Positions 1-8,531 of a stretch of DNA of 64,000 bases are shown here, piece after piece (the first letter of the stretch is position 1; each line of letters opens with the position of its first letter). Under the pieces are notes generated by a model that was not told the origin of the DNA, did not search any database, and saw nothing but the letters and a program-made list of their open reading frames with translations. The stretch comes from JBDSWU01 sp038230395 (lineage in GTDB: Bacteria > Patescibacteriota > Saccharimonadia > Saccharimonadales > UBA4665), in NCBI GenBank assembly GCA_038230395.1, contig JBBRNI010000002.1:62001-126000 (forward strand), read 5' to 3'. A program made the position numbers and the translations under genes.

Positions 1-612
1 ACAGCCGACTTAGGTGTTCAAGCGTCTTTGACTGGTCACTTAGTTTTTAGCACACTGCACACAAGCAACGCAGCTACCTGTTTACCACGACTGGTAGACA
101 TGGGCGTCGAGCGCTTCCTAATCGCCAGCACAGTACGCATTGTCGTAGCTCAACGTTTGGTGCGTCGACTGTGCTCAGCCTGCCGCGATGCCTATGAACC
201 TGACGCTGTTACGCTCAAACAACTTGATAAAACCTTTCACCTGTCTGAAAACGGTGGTAACAAACGGATGCATGAACTCGAAGCTAGCGCCCTTAAAGAT
301 GGCATTGGCAGTAGTGCTGGTACCGAAGAGCTCAGCAGTAGCACTGTGGCAGTCACGAGACTATGGAAAGCCCACGAGGATGGTTGCGACAATTGCAACC
401 ACACAGGCTACAAAGGCCGTATTGGTATTTATGAAATTTTAACCAATTCTAGTGCTATCCAAGAAATGATTGTTGGCAATATTAGTTCTGAAGCAATCGA
501 GAAAAAAGCTATTGAGGAAGGCATGCTGACTATCCAACTTGATGGCTTTATTAAGGCCCTCCGTGGCCAAACGACAATCGAAGAGGTACTTCGTGTTACT
601 TCACAGGAATAA
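1..612 (+). CDS. pilB: Type IV pilus assembly ATPase PilB/GspE, C-terminal part
   Basis: This is the C-terminal part of the cytoplasmic hexameric ATPase that drives pilin polymerisation. The frame is open from base 1, so the N-terminus and Walker A lie outside the window. It begins with the family motif TGHLVFSTLHTSNA, in the His-box region after Walker B. A tetracysteine zinc site follows (CSAC, then CDNC before HTGYKGRIGIYEIL), as in PilB. An insert of about 60 residues rich in Ser, Glu and Thr separates the two Cys pairs, longer than in the usual proteins. The stop lies 2 nt before pilC, so the two are one operon. PilT also has the His box but lacks the zinc site, so PilB is preferred. Confidence 0.93.
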   Translation, partial: TADLGVQASLTGHLVFSTLHTSNAATCLPRLVDMGVERFLIASTVRIVVAQRLVRRLCSACRDAYEPDAVTLKQLDKTFHLSENGGNKRMHELEASALKDGIGSSAGTEELSSSTVAVTRLWKAHEDGCDNCNHTGYKGRIGIYEILTNSSAIQEMIVGNISSEAIEKKAIEEGMLTIQLDGFIKALRGQTTIEEVLRVTSQE

Positions 613-614
613 TT

Positions 615-1886
615 ATGCAATTTAACTACACCGCAACTAATCAAGATGGTAAAAGTCTTTCTGGCAACGCCGAGGCTGCCGATCGTCAAGCGCTGATAGG
701 CCTTTTACGCAAGCAAGGCCTTCACCCAGTTGTTATTGAAATGACAAAGGGTAAAAAAGCCAGCTCGGGGCTGTTTGGACCTAAGAAAAAAGTAAAACTG
801 AATGACCTAGTTATTTTTACCCGGCAATTATCCACAATGATCTCGGCCGGAGTGCCGCTGGGACGTTGTTTGGCGGCTCTGCAAACAAATGCCGAAAACC
901 CCTACATGCGCGAGGTCCTAGCTGGCATCACCAAGGATGTCCAGAGTGGTTTACCACTTGGTGACACCTTCGCTAAGTTTCCCAACGTTTTTTCTGATGT
1001 CTATGTCAACATGGTTCGGGCCGGTGAAGAAGGTGGTATTCTCGATGAAATCCTGAAGCGCCTTGCAACCCAAGTTGAGCAAGATGCCTCAATCCGCAAG
1101 AAGATCAAAAGCGCCACCGCCTATCCAATTGTCATCCTAACAATTACTGTCATCGCCTTTTTTGGTGTCATGTTGTTTATCGTACCCAAGCTTGGTGGCA
1201 TACTGCTGTCGCTTGGCGGCCCGAACGCTAAGTTGCCCGTATACACCCAAGTGCTGCTCAATATAAGTAACTTTTGCGCCAAACCGACGATACTCAAACA
1301 TCTACCCATACCGATCATTAATCACTTGCCAAACCTGATACTCATACTAGGCGTTTTCTCAATTATCATGGTGTACGTGCTGCGATATATTAAGACACCA
1401 GACGGTAAATACAAATTTCACGCCTTACTACTGCGTATACCTGTGGTCAAGGTTGTCATCCTCAAGATTGCTATCGCTCGCTTCTCTCGGACTTTCGCCT
1501 CGTTAATGTGTAGTGGTGTCAGCGTGCTTGACGCGCTTCAAATCACCGGCGCCGCCCTTGGCAACAAAGTCATTGAAAAGGAGCTGACTGAAGCGGCCGA
1601 AGAAGTCCGCAACGGTAAGCCACTCAGCGAACCTCTCGGTCGCAGTGAGCATTTTCCTCCGATTGTCGCCCAAATGTTACTAGTTGGCGAAGAAACTGGT
1701 CAGATTGACACCGTACTTGTCAAAATCGCTGATTTCTATGAAGAAGAGGTCACTGTTCTCATTGATGGTCTAGCAGCAATTATCGAGCCAGTTATGATCG
1801 TTATACTCGGTGCCGGCGTTGGTTTGATCGCCGCTTCGATCATGGGCCCAATCGCCAACTTGTCCAAGAACATCGGTAATAGCTAG
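615..1886 (+). CDS. pilC: Type IV pilus inner-membrane platform protein PilC/GspF
   Basis: This polytopic inner-membrane protein couples the PilB motor to pilin. Its 423 residues are normal for the family. It holds two GspF domains: the first around residues 65-190 (VIFTRQLSTMISAGVPLGRCL), the second around 290-410 (FSRTFASLMCSGVSVLDAL). Each is followed by strongly hydrophobic segments. The double repeat of a TRQL/SRTF start, a G-G loop and E-E-T-G or E-E-G-G turns is diagnostic. It starts 2 nt after the pilB stop and is co-transcribed with it. Confidence 0.95.
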   Translation: MQFNYTATNQDGKSLSGNAEAADRQALIGLLRKQGLHPVVIEMTKGKKASSGLFGPKKKVKLNDLVIFTRQLSTMISAGVPLGRCLAALQTNAENPYMREVLAGITKDVQSGLPLGDTFAKFPNVFSDVYVNMVRAGEEGGILDEILKRLATQVEQDASIRKKIKSATAYPIVILTITVIAFFGVMLFIVPKLGGILLSLGGPNAKLPVYTQVLLNISNFCAKPTILKHLPIPIINHLPNLILILGVFSIIMVYVLRYIKTPDGKYKFHALLLRIPVVKVVILKIAIARFSRTFASLMCSGVSVLDALQITGAALGNKVIEKELTEAAEEVRNGKPLSEPLGRSEHFPPIVAQMLLVGEETGQIDTVLVKIADFYEEEVTVLIDGLAAIIEPVMIVILGAGVGLIAASIMGPIANLSKNIGNS

Positions 1887-1917
1887 TATTCATCACAACG
1901 ACTTATCCACAATAGTG

Positions 1918-1945
1918 TTGACTGTATACGGCTTATGGTTATAAT
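1918..1945 (+). promoter_or_regulatory. Promoter of the prepilin gene
   Basis: TTGACT (1918-1923) and TATAAT (1940-1945) are separated by 16 bp. This implies a leader of about 95 nt before the prepilin start, so the prepilin can be transcribed separately from and more strongly than pilBC. Confidence 0.7.
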
Positions 1946-2030
1946 CATATCTAGATGCTTGTAGCAACACCTTCAATAGGTCAAACATGCTACCAAGGTC
2001 AAATTAAAAATTAAATCGTAAAAATTAATC

Positions 2031-2038
2031 AAGGAGGG
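2031..2038 (+). promoter_or_regulatory. Strong Shine-Dalgarno of the prepilin gene
   Basis: AAGGAGGG lies 9 nt before ATG 2048. It is one of the few near-perfect ribosome binding sites in a window where many genes appear leaderless, which fits high expression of the major pilin. Confidence 0.8.
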
Positions 2039-2047
2039 TGGGCTCTT

Positions 2048-2551
2048 ATGGTCTCTCTAAAGAACGTTTCACTAAAATCACTCAAGCAACAGAGCAAAGG
2101 TTTTACCATTGTAGAACTTTTGATCGTCATCGTAGTCATCGGTATTTTGGCCCTGTTAGTCATCACGACCTACGCCGGCATTCAGCAAAAAGCACGTAAT
2201 ACAAAGCGTCAAACTGATGTATCTGCACTACAAACGCAGATCGAGGCATATTTCCAGACAAGTGGTTACTACCCTAACCTTACTGACCTCAACAGCGCAA
2301 CATGGCTAACGGCTAACATGAAAAGCCTTGACCAATTTGCTCTGATTGACCCATCAAACGCGACGCAAAGTAAGACACTAGTTGGAGCACCCGCAGCCAA
2401 GTCTTACTCATATGCAGCTACAAATGCCGCAGGTACAACTTGCGATGGTGCGAGCCCAGCTGACCAAGCATGTGCGAACTACACTCTTACCGCTACCTAC
2501 GAAGGCACCGTTAATGGGTCGGCTACATTCGCCAAGTCACAACTCGACTGA
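2048..2551 (+). CDS. Type IV prepilin (PilA-like)
   Basis: This is a pilin subunit precursor of 167 aa. A basic leader of about 18 residues ends in KG, then comes the mature start FTIVELLIVIVVIGILALLV, with Phe+1 and Glu+5 as the prepilin peptidase and methylation motif require. The hydrophobic N-terminal helix is followed by a coiled segment (AGIQQKARNTKRQTDVSAL) and a small globular domain with YYPN. Two Cys (TTCDGASPADQACANY) near the C-terminus could form the pilin disulfide loop. It has its own promoter, a strong ribosome binding site and a terminator. Whether it is the major or a minor pilin cannot be told. Confidence 0.9.
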   Translation: MVSLKNVSLKSLKQQSKGFTIVELLIVIVVIGILALLVITTYAGIQQKARNTKRQTDVSALQTQIEAYFQTSGYYPNLTDLNSATWLTANMKSLDQFALIDPSNATQSKTLVGAPAAKSYSYAATNAAGTTCDGASPADQACANYTLTATYEGTVNGSATFAKSQLD

Positions 2552-2581
2552 TCCTAAACGATCTTAAGTCGAGCTCGACGC

Positions 2582-2609
2582 AAAAACCCCGCCTAGTGCG
2601 GGGTTTTTG
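2582..2609 (+). terminator. Rho-independent terminator after the prepilin gene
   Basis: A GC-rich hairpin, aaaaccccgc / gcggggtttt around ctagt, is flanked by A and T runs. It ends the prepilin unit 30 nt after its stop and separates it from pilM. Confidence 0.9.
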
Positions 2610-2636
2610 CTATGGCTAGCACTTTGATAACGGCGG

Positions 2637-2645
2637 TGATATACT
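2637..2645 (+). promoter_or_regulatory. Extended -10 promoter element before pilM
   Basis: The TG-A-TATACT arrangement is an extended -10 about 35-40 nt before the pilM start and just after the preceding terminator. No good -35 is seen, so this is moderately supported. Confidence 0.45.
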
Positions 2646-2686
2646 ATAGTAAATACTTATGCTTAATACGAGCGTAGTGAGTGGGC

Positions 2687-3790
2687 ATGAATACAACACC
2701 GAAAATATCATATTACTTTCACGACAAACCGCTATTTGGTCTTGATATTGGTCACGGCTCACTCAAGGTTATGCAGCTCGGCGAATCGTCTGCTATCAAG
2801 CCTGGCAAAGGGCACCATCACCCACGAGTTGTTGGCTATGGTTTCGCGAATTTTGATAAATCGGCCCAAGAAGATGGAGTGGTTGTTAAGCCTGAAGTTA
2901 TTGCGGCAGCAGCCCGCGAATTATTCGACAAAAATTTGATTGGGGACATTACCACGCGACGTGTTGCCATAGCCATCCCGACGTACCGCACCTTTACCCG
3001 CGCCTTACAACTGCCTAAACTTTCAACCAAGCAGTTAGCTGCTGCTGTCGAACTCGAAGCCGAGCAATATATTTCGATGCCGCTTGACCAGCTGTATATT
3101 GATTATGAAGTCCTCAAGCAAACTGATGAAGTAACTGAGCTATTCATGGTGGCAGTACCCAAAACTATCGTTGATTCATATTTAGAACTCGCCCAATTAT
3201 TAGGGCTAGAGACAGTGCTAATAGAGCCAACCCTCAGCTCATCTGGCCGTCTGTTATTTGCGGGCGAGAACAATGACGACTTACCTACAGTCATTATTGA
3301 TTTTGGTTCATTATCTGCTGACATAAGCATTTTTGATAAACATATGTTGGTAGCGGGCACCGTCCAAGGAGGTGGTGAAAGTTTTACTAACCTTATTCAA
3401 AAAAAACTGAACGTGACACAAGCCGAAGCCGGCCTCATCAAAACCCGTTACGGCTTAAGCCTCAGCAAAAAACAAGCTGATATTAAAATGGCTCTGGAGC
3501 CTACATTGCTGCAAGTAGTCAAAGAGATTAGACGTATGATGCGCTACTATGAGGAGCGTTATGGAGCTGACCGTGCCATCGCGCAAATTATTACACTTGG
3601 TGGTGGAGCAAATATGCCTGGGCTCAGTGAGTATTTAACCGAGGCGCTGCGCTTGCCAGTGCGCCACAGCAACCCCTGGCAATACTTTACCTACAAAGGC
3701 TTACAGCCACCATCTAACGCTGATAAGCCAATGTACGCCACAGTTGCCGGCCTAAGTTTGGTTCCAGCTAAGGAGATTTTCTTGCCATGA
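2687..3790 (+). CDS. pilM: Type IV pilus inner-membrane assembly ATPase PilM
   Basis: PilM is an actin-like (FtsA fold) cytoplasmic protein that binds the N-terminus of PilN and organises the alignment subcomplex. The phosphate-1 motif FGLDIGHGSLKVMQL is near the N-terminus, VIIDFGSLSADISIF is in the middle (phosphate 2), and ITLGGGANMPGLSEYL is the adenosine motif near the C-terminus. An in-frame GTG lies 6 nt upstream at 2681. I prefer ATG 2687, but no clear ribosome binding site decides it. The gene overlaps pilN by 4 nt (ATGA), which implies translational coupling. Confidence 0.92.
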   Translation: MNTTPKISYYFHDKPLFGLDIGHGSLKVMQLGESSAIKPGKGHHHPRVVGYGFANFDKSAQEDGVVVKPEVIAAAARELFDKNLIGDITTRRVAIAIPTYRTFTRALQLPKLSTKQLAAAVELEAEQYISMPLDQLYIDYEVLKQTDEVTELFMVAVPKTIVDSYLELAQLLGLETVLIEPTLSSSGRLLFAGENNDDLPTVIIDFGSLSADISIFDKHMLVAGTVQGGGESFTNLIQKKLNVTQAEAGLIKTRYGLSLSKKQADIKMALEPTLLQVVKEIRRMMRYYEERYGADRAIAQIITLGGGANMPGLSEYLTEALRLPVRHSNPWQYFTYKGLQPPSNADKPMYATVAGLSLVPAKEIFLP

Positions 3791-4434
3791 TTAATCTTCT
3801 GCCACATGACATCAAAACTAATTACAGCTACGGCCGCCGTAATGTTGGCCTGCGGCGTTGGGTAGTTGCTTTTGTGCTAGCTTTTGTTGGCCTTGGCATC
3901 ATCGCTACTTATGGGTTATTGGCCTTTCGACAGCAAACAACACATTACCAGGATAAAATTGCTGCTGGCCAAGATACGCTTACCAAGCAAAACTTCACGC
4001 AAACTCAGAAACAGATTAAAACCATCAGTAATAATTTCAAACTTGTTGTGCAAGTACTAAGCAACGAAGTGCTGTTTTCTGAGCTAATCAAGCAGATTGC
4101 CGCTACTATTCCAGCTAAGGCTAACTTGACCGGATTTACCATCAACAAAGCACAGGGCGCTATTGATATTTCAGCAGTAGCTACTGACTACAACACAGCT
4201 ACCCAGGTTCAGATCAATTTAGCGGATCCAGCTAACAAAATATTTAGTAAGGCTGATATCGTCAATGTTGGTTGTATTACCACTGCCACTACTATTACCG
4301 GCTACCCGTGCACTGTCAGCATTCACGCGTTATTCGCTCCTAACAACCCTTACTTATTCATCACCAGTAAAACTAAAATCCCAAAGCCTATAACGTCGAC
4401 GTCGACGCCAACTAATAAGGCGGCTACGCCATGA
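3787..4434 (+). CDS. pilN: Type IV pilus alignment protein PilN
   Basis: This is a 215-aa bitopic membrane protein. The N-terminus MINLLPHDIK is the conserved PilM-binding motif (INLLP). It is followed by one transmembrane segment (about residues 25-47), a coiled coil and a Fimbrial_PilN-type domain. The C-terminus is a Thr/Pro/Lys-rich tail. It overlaps pilM and the next gene by 4 nt each. It should form the inner-membrane alignment complex with PilM and PilO. Confidence 0.88.
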   Translation: MINLLPHDIKTNYSYGRRNVGLRRWVVAFVLAFVGLGIIATYGLLAFRQQTTHYQDKIAAGQDTLTKQNFTQTQKQIKTISNNFKLVVQVLSNEVLFSELIKQIAATIPAKANLTGFTINKAQGAIDISAVATDYNTATQVQINLADPANKIFSKADIVNVGCITTATTITGYPCTVSIHALFAPNNPYLFITSKTKIPKPITSTSTPTNKAATP

Positions 4435-5093
4435 ATGGTAAACGTGTTTATTACTTGATGCTTGGTTTGATTGCCATTTTATTAATTGGCTTGCTCGCCG
4501 GAGCCTACGAGACCAACACCTTACTGGGTAGCCAAGCCGCTGGTCTTACTAAGCTCAAAGCCAAGTCAAAAGCCTTAGAAAAGGAACAGCAGAGCTTGGT
4601 GTTGGCAAAGCGTCAAATTAAAGCAAATTCAGACTTTAACGCTATCGCTACCAGCATTGTTCCTCAAGACAAAGATCAGGCAAAAGCAGTGCGTGAGATA
4701 GTTAATATCGCTGGCAATAACGGCGTAGCCTTAGGTTCTATTACCTTTCCCGCGTCCACTCTTGGCTTAAGCGCCGCGCCGGTTGCTGGTGCAACTAGTG
4801 CGGCTGGGGCGGCTCCTGCTAAACCGTTTGCAAACTCTGGCAGCAATAGCAAATCCAGTGCCTTATCTCAGTTACAACCCGTCAAGAACATCCCCGGTGT
4901 CTATGATCTGCAAATTGTGGTCTCTGGCGACCCCAGCCAATCCGTTGGCTACAATCAATTCATTGCTTTCTTGGCTGATCTTGAACATAATCGCCGTACC
5001 GCCCAAGTCAGTGCCATAACCCTGTCACCCGACCCTAAAAATGCCAAAAACTTAACATTTAGTCTCACCTTGGATGAGTACATTAAGCCATGA
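4431..5093 (+). CDS. pilO: PilO-like type IV pilus alignment protein
   Basis: This 220-aa protein has a short cytoplasmic N-terminus, one transmembrane helix (residues about 5-27), a coiled coil rich in Lys and Gln (KLKAKSKALEKEQQSL) and a C-terminal ferredoxin-like fold region. An Ala/Ser-rich insert (about 120-145) splits it. Assignment to PilO rests mainly on topology and on its position directly after pilN with ATGA overlaps, because PilO sequences diverge strongly. Confidence 0.75.
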   Translation: MNGKRVYYLMLGLIAILLIGLLAGAYETNTLLGSQAAGLTKLKAKSKALEKEQQSLVLAKRQIKANSDFNAIATSIVPQDKDQAKAVREIVNIAGNNGVALGSITFPASTLGLSAAPVAGATSAAGAAPAKPFANSGSNSKSSALSQLQPVKNIPGVYDLQIVVSGDPSQSVGYNQFIAFLADLEHNRRTAQVSAITLSPDPKNAKNLTFSLTLDEYIKP

Positions 5094-5401
5094 ATAAACC
5101 AGCTGTTAAAGCTAAGCTAAATATCGAAAAACTATCTGCCAAGCTCCAGGTGCTGCGACACTACAGCTTTGTGGTGTTTGTGCTGCTAGTGGTTGGCATC
5201 TACGCCTTTATTCTGTTACGTATTACTAATTTGAGTAGTGTTGAACCAACCGATGATAGCATTAACGGTCAGGTGCAAGCATCACATCTGGTTATCGATA
5301 AAACTATCGTCGAACAGCTCAAGTCTTTGCAAGACAATAGCGTCAACGTTCAGAGTTTGTTTGACCAAGCACGAACCAGTCCGTTCCAGGAGAAAAACTA
5401 G
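5090..5401 (+). CDS. Small pilus-operon membrane protein, unknown
   Basis: This 103-aa protein has one transmembrane helix (SFVVFVLLVVGIYAFILL, about residues 26-44) and a soluble C-terminal tail of about 60 residues. It is the last gene of the pilM-N-O operon, coupled by an ATGA overlap. The position is where pilP stands in Proteobacteria, but there is no lipobox and no recognisable PilP domain. It may be a fourth alignment-complex component. Confidence 0.75.
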   Translation: MNKPAVKAKLNIEKLSAKLQVLRHYSFVVFVLLVVGIYAFILLRITNLSSVEPTDDSINGQVQASHLVIDKTIVEQLKSLQDNSVNVQSLFDQARTSPFQEKN

Positions 5402-5408
5402 AAAAAAA

Positions 5409-6086
5409 CTAGCGCTCAGCCTGACCATAGCTATCGCGCCGGCCTTGCTCAAAATTCTCACGAGCTTTCAACACCTGCTGCGCGTACAAGTTAGGGGTTG
5501 GGCAATAGGGGAACATAAACTTACTTCGTTCTCCAGCCGTTTCAACTCGTAACACTCCAAAGTTAATCATGTGGCTCAGTGGCCCATTCTGCTCGGCAGT
5601 TACGTCTTCAAGGTTAGCCAAACTAAGCTGGCTGGACTGCTTATCAAACAGGCTCGACTGGGTAACTTGCGTTAGGCTATCACTAGTAAGAATCCAGCTG
5701 TTACCCCAGTAAACTTTGTGCGTTATCGCCAAAAATATGAACATAATGGCGGCGATAATTACAAATGCTAATGTACCAATACCATAGAGTTTAGTGTGCG
5801 GCACCGATGTCAAAAAGTGAGGTAATAGTACATATATAATGACTGCTGCAGCTAGCAGCATAAATCCAGCTGTAATGTGGATACCGAGCAAGCCAAAGGG
5901 GTGGCGATGTATCTGAAAAATGACAGCTTCGTCTTTGCGCATTGCCGCTAACGGATTGGTCGCCGTGACGGGTTGCTGGCTTAACTGCGCTACTGGGGCT
6001 GGTTGCGGAGCTGGAGCTGGGGGCATCGGTTGCGGAGCTGGACTAAGTGGAGTTGGTTGGTTCTGGTCTGACGGGTATGGGTTCAT
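5409..6086 (-). CDS. PH domain-containing membrane protein (bPH2/YdbT-like)
   Basis: This 225-aa protein has a Pro/Gln/Ala-rich cytoplasmic N-terminus (residues 1-45). Two hydrophobic segments follow (about 67-88 and 103-125), then a bacterial PH-like domain (WGNSWILTSDSLTQVTQSS ... LSLANLEDVTAEQNG ... NFGVLRVETAGE). The motif order matches the bPH2 family; the function is unknown. TATAAT ends 6 nt before the ATG, so it is probably leaderless. It converges with the pilus operon, with 7 nt between the stops. Confidence 0.8.
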   Translation of the reverse strand: MNPYPSDQNQPTPLSPAPQPMPPAPAPQPAPVAQLSQQPVTATNPLAAMRKDEAVIFQIHRHPFGLLGIHITAGFMLLAAAVIIYVLLPHFLTSVPHTKLYGIGTLAFVIIAAIMFIFLAITHKVYWGNSWILTSDSLTQVTQSSLFDKQSSQLSLANLEDVTAEQNGPLSHMINFGVLRVETAGERSKFMFPYCPTPNLYAQQVLKARENFEQGRRDSYGQAER

Positions 6087-6093
6087 GAGGATA

Positions 6094-7131
6094 TTATACC
6101 TCTAGCGCGGCGTTCGGCGAAGCGCTAGCCGGAGCTTTTTTACCGAGATGCTGATAGGTCTTGGCTGTAACTTTACGGCCTCGTGGTGTTCGCTCCAGCA
6201 AACCAATTTGTAACAGATACGGTTCAATAAAATCTTCGATAGTACTACGCTCTTCGGCTGTCAGCGCCGCCAGTGTTTCAACGCCAACCGGTCCACCGTC
6301 ATAGTTATCGATGATAGCGTTCAGTAGTAGCCGGTCCGCTGGATCTAAGCCTAGTTCGTCTACTTCTAACAGCTCAAGCGCTCGGTAGCTCATTGCCGTA
6401 TCGATAATGCCATCACCGTTGACATCAGCAAAATCACGGACTCGCTTGAGCAACCGGTTGGCGATGCGCGGTGTCAGGCGGGCTCGGGTTGCTAAGGTTG
6501 TGGCAGCATCTCTGTCAATTTTAACTTCTAATATACCGGCGGCTCGTTCAATAATCTGGCGGACTTCGTCGGGCTTATAAAACTCAAGGCGGTGTATATG
6601 GCCAAAGCGATCACGTAAGGGTGCCGCTAGAGTACCGACACGAGTAGTAGCGCCGATAATGGTGAACTTTGGTAAGTCTAAGCGCAAGCTACGTGCACTC
6701 GGGCCCTTACCGAGCATAATATCTAGCTTAAAGTCTTCCATGGCACTATATAGCACCTCTTCGACATTACGGTTAAGGCGATGGATTTCATCGATGAATA
6801 ATATGTCGCCATCCTGCAAATTGGTCAGCAAACTCGCCAGATCGCCAGCTCGCTCAATGGCTGGCCCGCTAGTTATGCGTATCTGGGCGTTCATTTCGTT
6901 GGCAATGATGCTTGCCATCGTCGTTTTACCCAGCCCCGGTGGCCCATACAGCAGTACATGGTCAATCGGCTCGGAGCGCATCTTGGCAGCTTCAATCGCT
7001 AACTTCAGATTTTGCTTAAGTCGCTCCTGCCCAGTGTAGCTGGCAAAATCGTGCGGCCTGAGGCTAACCTCAAGTTCTATCTCCTCAACGGCTTCTGGTT
7101 CAGCGCTAGCGTCAACAATGCGGTCAATCAT
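6094..7131 (-). CDS. ruvB: Holliday junction branch-migration helicase RuvB
   Basis: RuvB is the AAA+ hexameric motor of the RuvAB complex. Its 345 residues are normal. It shows an N-terminal LRPHDFASYTGQE motif, Walker A GPPGLGKTT, Walker B LFIDEIHRLN, sensor 1 IIGATTR, arginine-finger region APLRDRFG, and the C-terminal winged-helix signature GGPVGVETLAA with RTPRGR. A TATAAT lies 8 nt before the start. ruvA and ruvC lie just upstream on the same strand, separated by other genes. Confidence 0.97.
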   Translation of the reverse strand: MIDRIVDASAEPEAVEEIELEVSLRPHDFASYTGQERLKQNLKLAIEAAKMRSEPIDHVLLYGPPGLGKTTMASIIANEMNAQIRITSGPAIERAGDLASLLTNLQDGDILFIDEIHRLNRNVEEVLYSAMEDFKLDIMLGKGPSARSLRLDLPKFTIIGATTRVGTLAAPLRDRFGHIHRLEFYKPDEVRQIIERAAGILEVKIDRDAATTLATRARLTPRIANRLLKRVRDFADVNGDGIIDTAMSYRALELLEVDELGLDPADRLLLNAIIDNYDGGPVGVETLAALTAEERSTIEDFIEPYLLQIGLLERTPRGRKVTAKTYQHLGKKAPASASPNAALEV

Positions 7132-7171
7132 TACATAACATTATAGCCTAAAACACCAAATTGCTTACGTA

Positions 7172-7708
7172 TTATTCAAAAGAGTTCTGGATATATTCCG
7201 CTGCCGTGACAGCCATCAGCCCTACCATAAGCGTACCAGCGAGATCAGTGTATTCTTCATGTTGGGCAGCCACCACACCGTAGCCTGCTAATGACAATGA
7301 AGCCAACTTGTGCAGTCCTGTACCCTGAACAACCTCTTGAGTATCCGCGTAGTGCCTGGCATTTGCTATACCAACTACAAGTTCACGAGCAGCAAGTAAC
7401 ACCGTATACGGACGTGTACGTTTATTGGTAGTACTGATAGCGAATAAATTTTCAGCTACTGCTATCCTGTCCACTACAGCATCTATAACGCGTCTCCGAG
7501 GACTATCAGCATGAAGTAACCTCGCCACTACGCCGTCTGCTATATCCCAAGCTACGAACAAGGCCATATCCTTGACGATTGGTTTACGCTGTCGTACTTT
7601 GCGCGCCATGATATGAGATTGTCCCATCCTGAGAAGTGTAAATCCAGTAACTGAGGCTTCTTTCCAGCCTTCAATCGAGACTTCTTGTTTTGAATGTTTT
7701 TTGAGCAT
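7172..7708 (-). CDS. CDP-alcohol phosphatidyltransferase-like protein with altered motif
   Basis: This 178-aa protein carries a recognisable CDP-alcohol phosphotransferase signature: D55-x2-D58-G59-x2-A62-R63-x8-R72-x3-D76-x3-D80. All four metal-binding Asp and the AR pair are present, but the conserved Gly at position 72 is Arg. Hydrophobic segments surround it, with fewer than the usual six helices. The family joins a CDP-linked lipid to an alcohol in phospholipid synthesis. Activity is uncertain because of the Gly replacement and small size. It starts 2 nt after the aldo/keto reductase and is in its operon. Confidence 0.6.
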   Translation of the reverse strand: MLKKHSKQEVSIEGWKEASVTGFTLLRMGQSHIMARKVRQRKPIVKDMALFVAWDIADGVVARLLHADSPRRRVIDAVVDRIAVAENLFAISTTNKRTRPYTVLLAARELVVGIANARHYADTQEVVQGTGLHKLASLSLAGYGVVAAQHEEYTDLAGTLMVGLMAVTAAEYIQNSFE

Positions 7709-7710
7709 AC

Positions 7711-8529
7711 TTACGGGATATGGACTGGGCTCCAGCAGGTCCTTAGGTCACGGTCACAGCTTGCTAGTTTTTCTAGATCTTCGGGTGTCAGCTCAAAATC
7801 AAAGATTTCAGCGTTCTCCTTTATGCGACTTGGTGTGACAGATTTAGGGATAACCACTAGTCCTTCTTCGACGCACCAGCGCAACATAACTTGAGCATAG
7901 CTTCTGCCGTGCGTGGCAGCGATCTCGGCTATTACAGGTTCATCATTAGCTTTAGCATGCGCCAATGGTGAATAAGCCTCCACTACAATTCCGTTTTCCC
8001 GGCAATATTTGAGCAGCTCAGGTTGCTGTAAAAACACATGTAACTCTACTTGGTTTACATGGGGCATAATTTTGGCATATGACTTCATATCTTCTAGATG
8101 CTTAATTGTATAGTTGCTAACACCAATGGCTTTTGTCTGACCAGCCTCATACAAATCTTCTAGCGCACCCCAGGCTTTTTTTCGAAAGATAGTAACCGGG
8201 AAATGCAGCAATACCAGATCAACGTATTTAACACTTAACATGTTAAGTGATTCTTGGAAGCTAGATTTTGCCTTCTTAGGCCCAAAATGTTTGATCCAAA
8301 TTTTGGTAGTTATAAATATATCCTCGCGCTTTAAACCAGCCGCTTGCCAAGCCGCTCCCAGCATCTGTTCATTGCCATAGATCTGGGCGGTGTCAAAGTG
8401 TCGATAGCCCGCTTCAACCGCGGCCTTAAACATGCCAGCGTACTCAGTCTGATCAGTAACTTTCCAAGTGCCCAAACCAAATTGTGGGATCTGAACGCCG
8501 TTGGCTAGAGTAATTGACGGAATACTCAT
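7711..8529 (-). CDS. Aldo/keto reductase family oxidoreductase
   Basis: This is a cytosolic NADPH-dependent carbonyl reductase of 272 aa. The catalytic tetrad is complete: Asp46 and Tyr51 (FDTAQIYGNE), Lys76 (FITTKIW) and His109 (LVLLHFP). The cofactor phosphate-binding motif IPKSVTPSRIKEN is near the C-terminus. It resembles 2,5-diketo-gluconate reductase and YvgN-type enzymes; the substrate is unknown. It follows ruvA by 2 nt. Confidence 0.93.
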   Translation of the reverse strand: MSIPSITLANGVQIPQFGLGTWKVTDQTEYAGMFKAAVEAGYRHFDTAQIYGNEQMLGAAWQAAGLKREDIFITTKIWIKHFGPKKAKSSFQESLNMLSVKYVDLVLLHFPVTIFRKKAWGALEDLYEAGQTKAIGVSNYTIKHLEDMKSYAKIMPHVNQVELHVFLQQPELLKYCRENGIVVEAYSPLAHAKANDEPVIAEIAATHGRSYAQVMLRWCVEEGLVVIPKSVTPSRIKENAEIFDFELTPEDLEKLASCDRDLRTCWSPVHIP

Positions 8530-8531
8530 AT

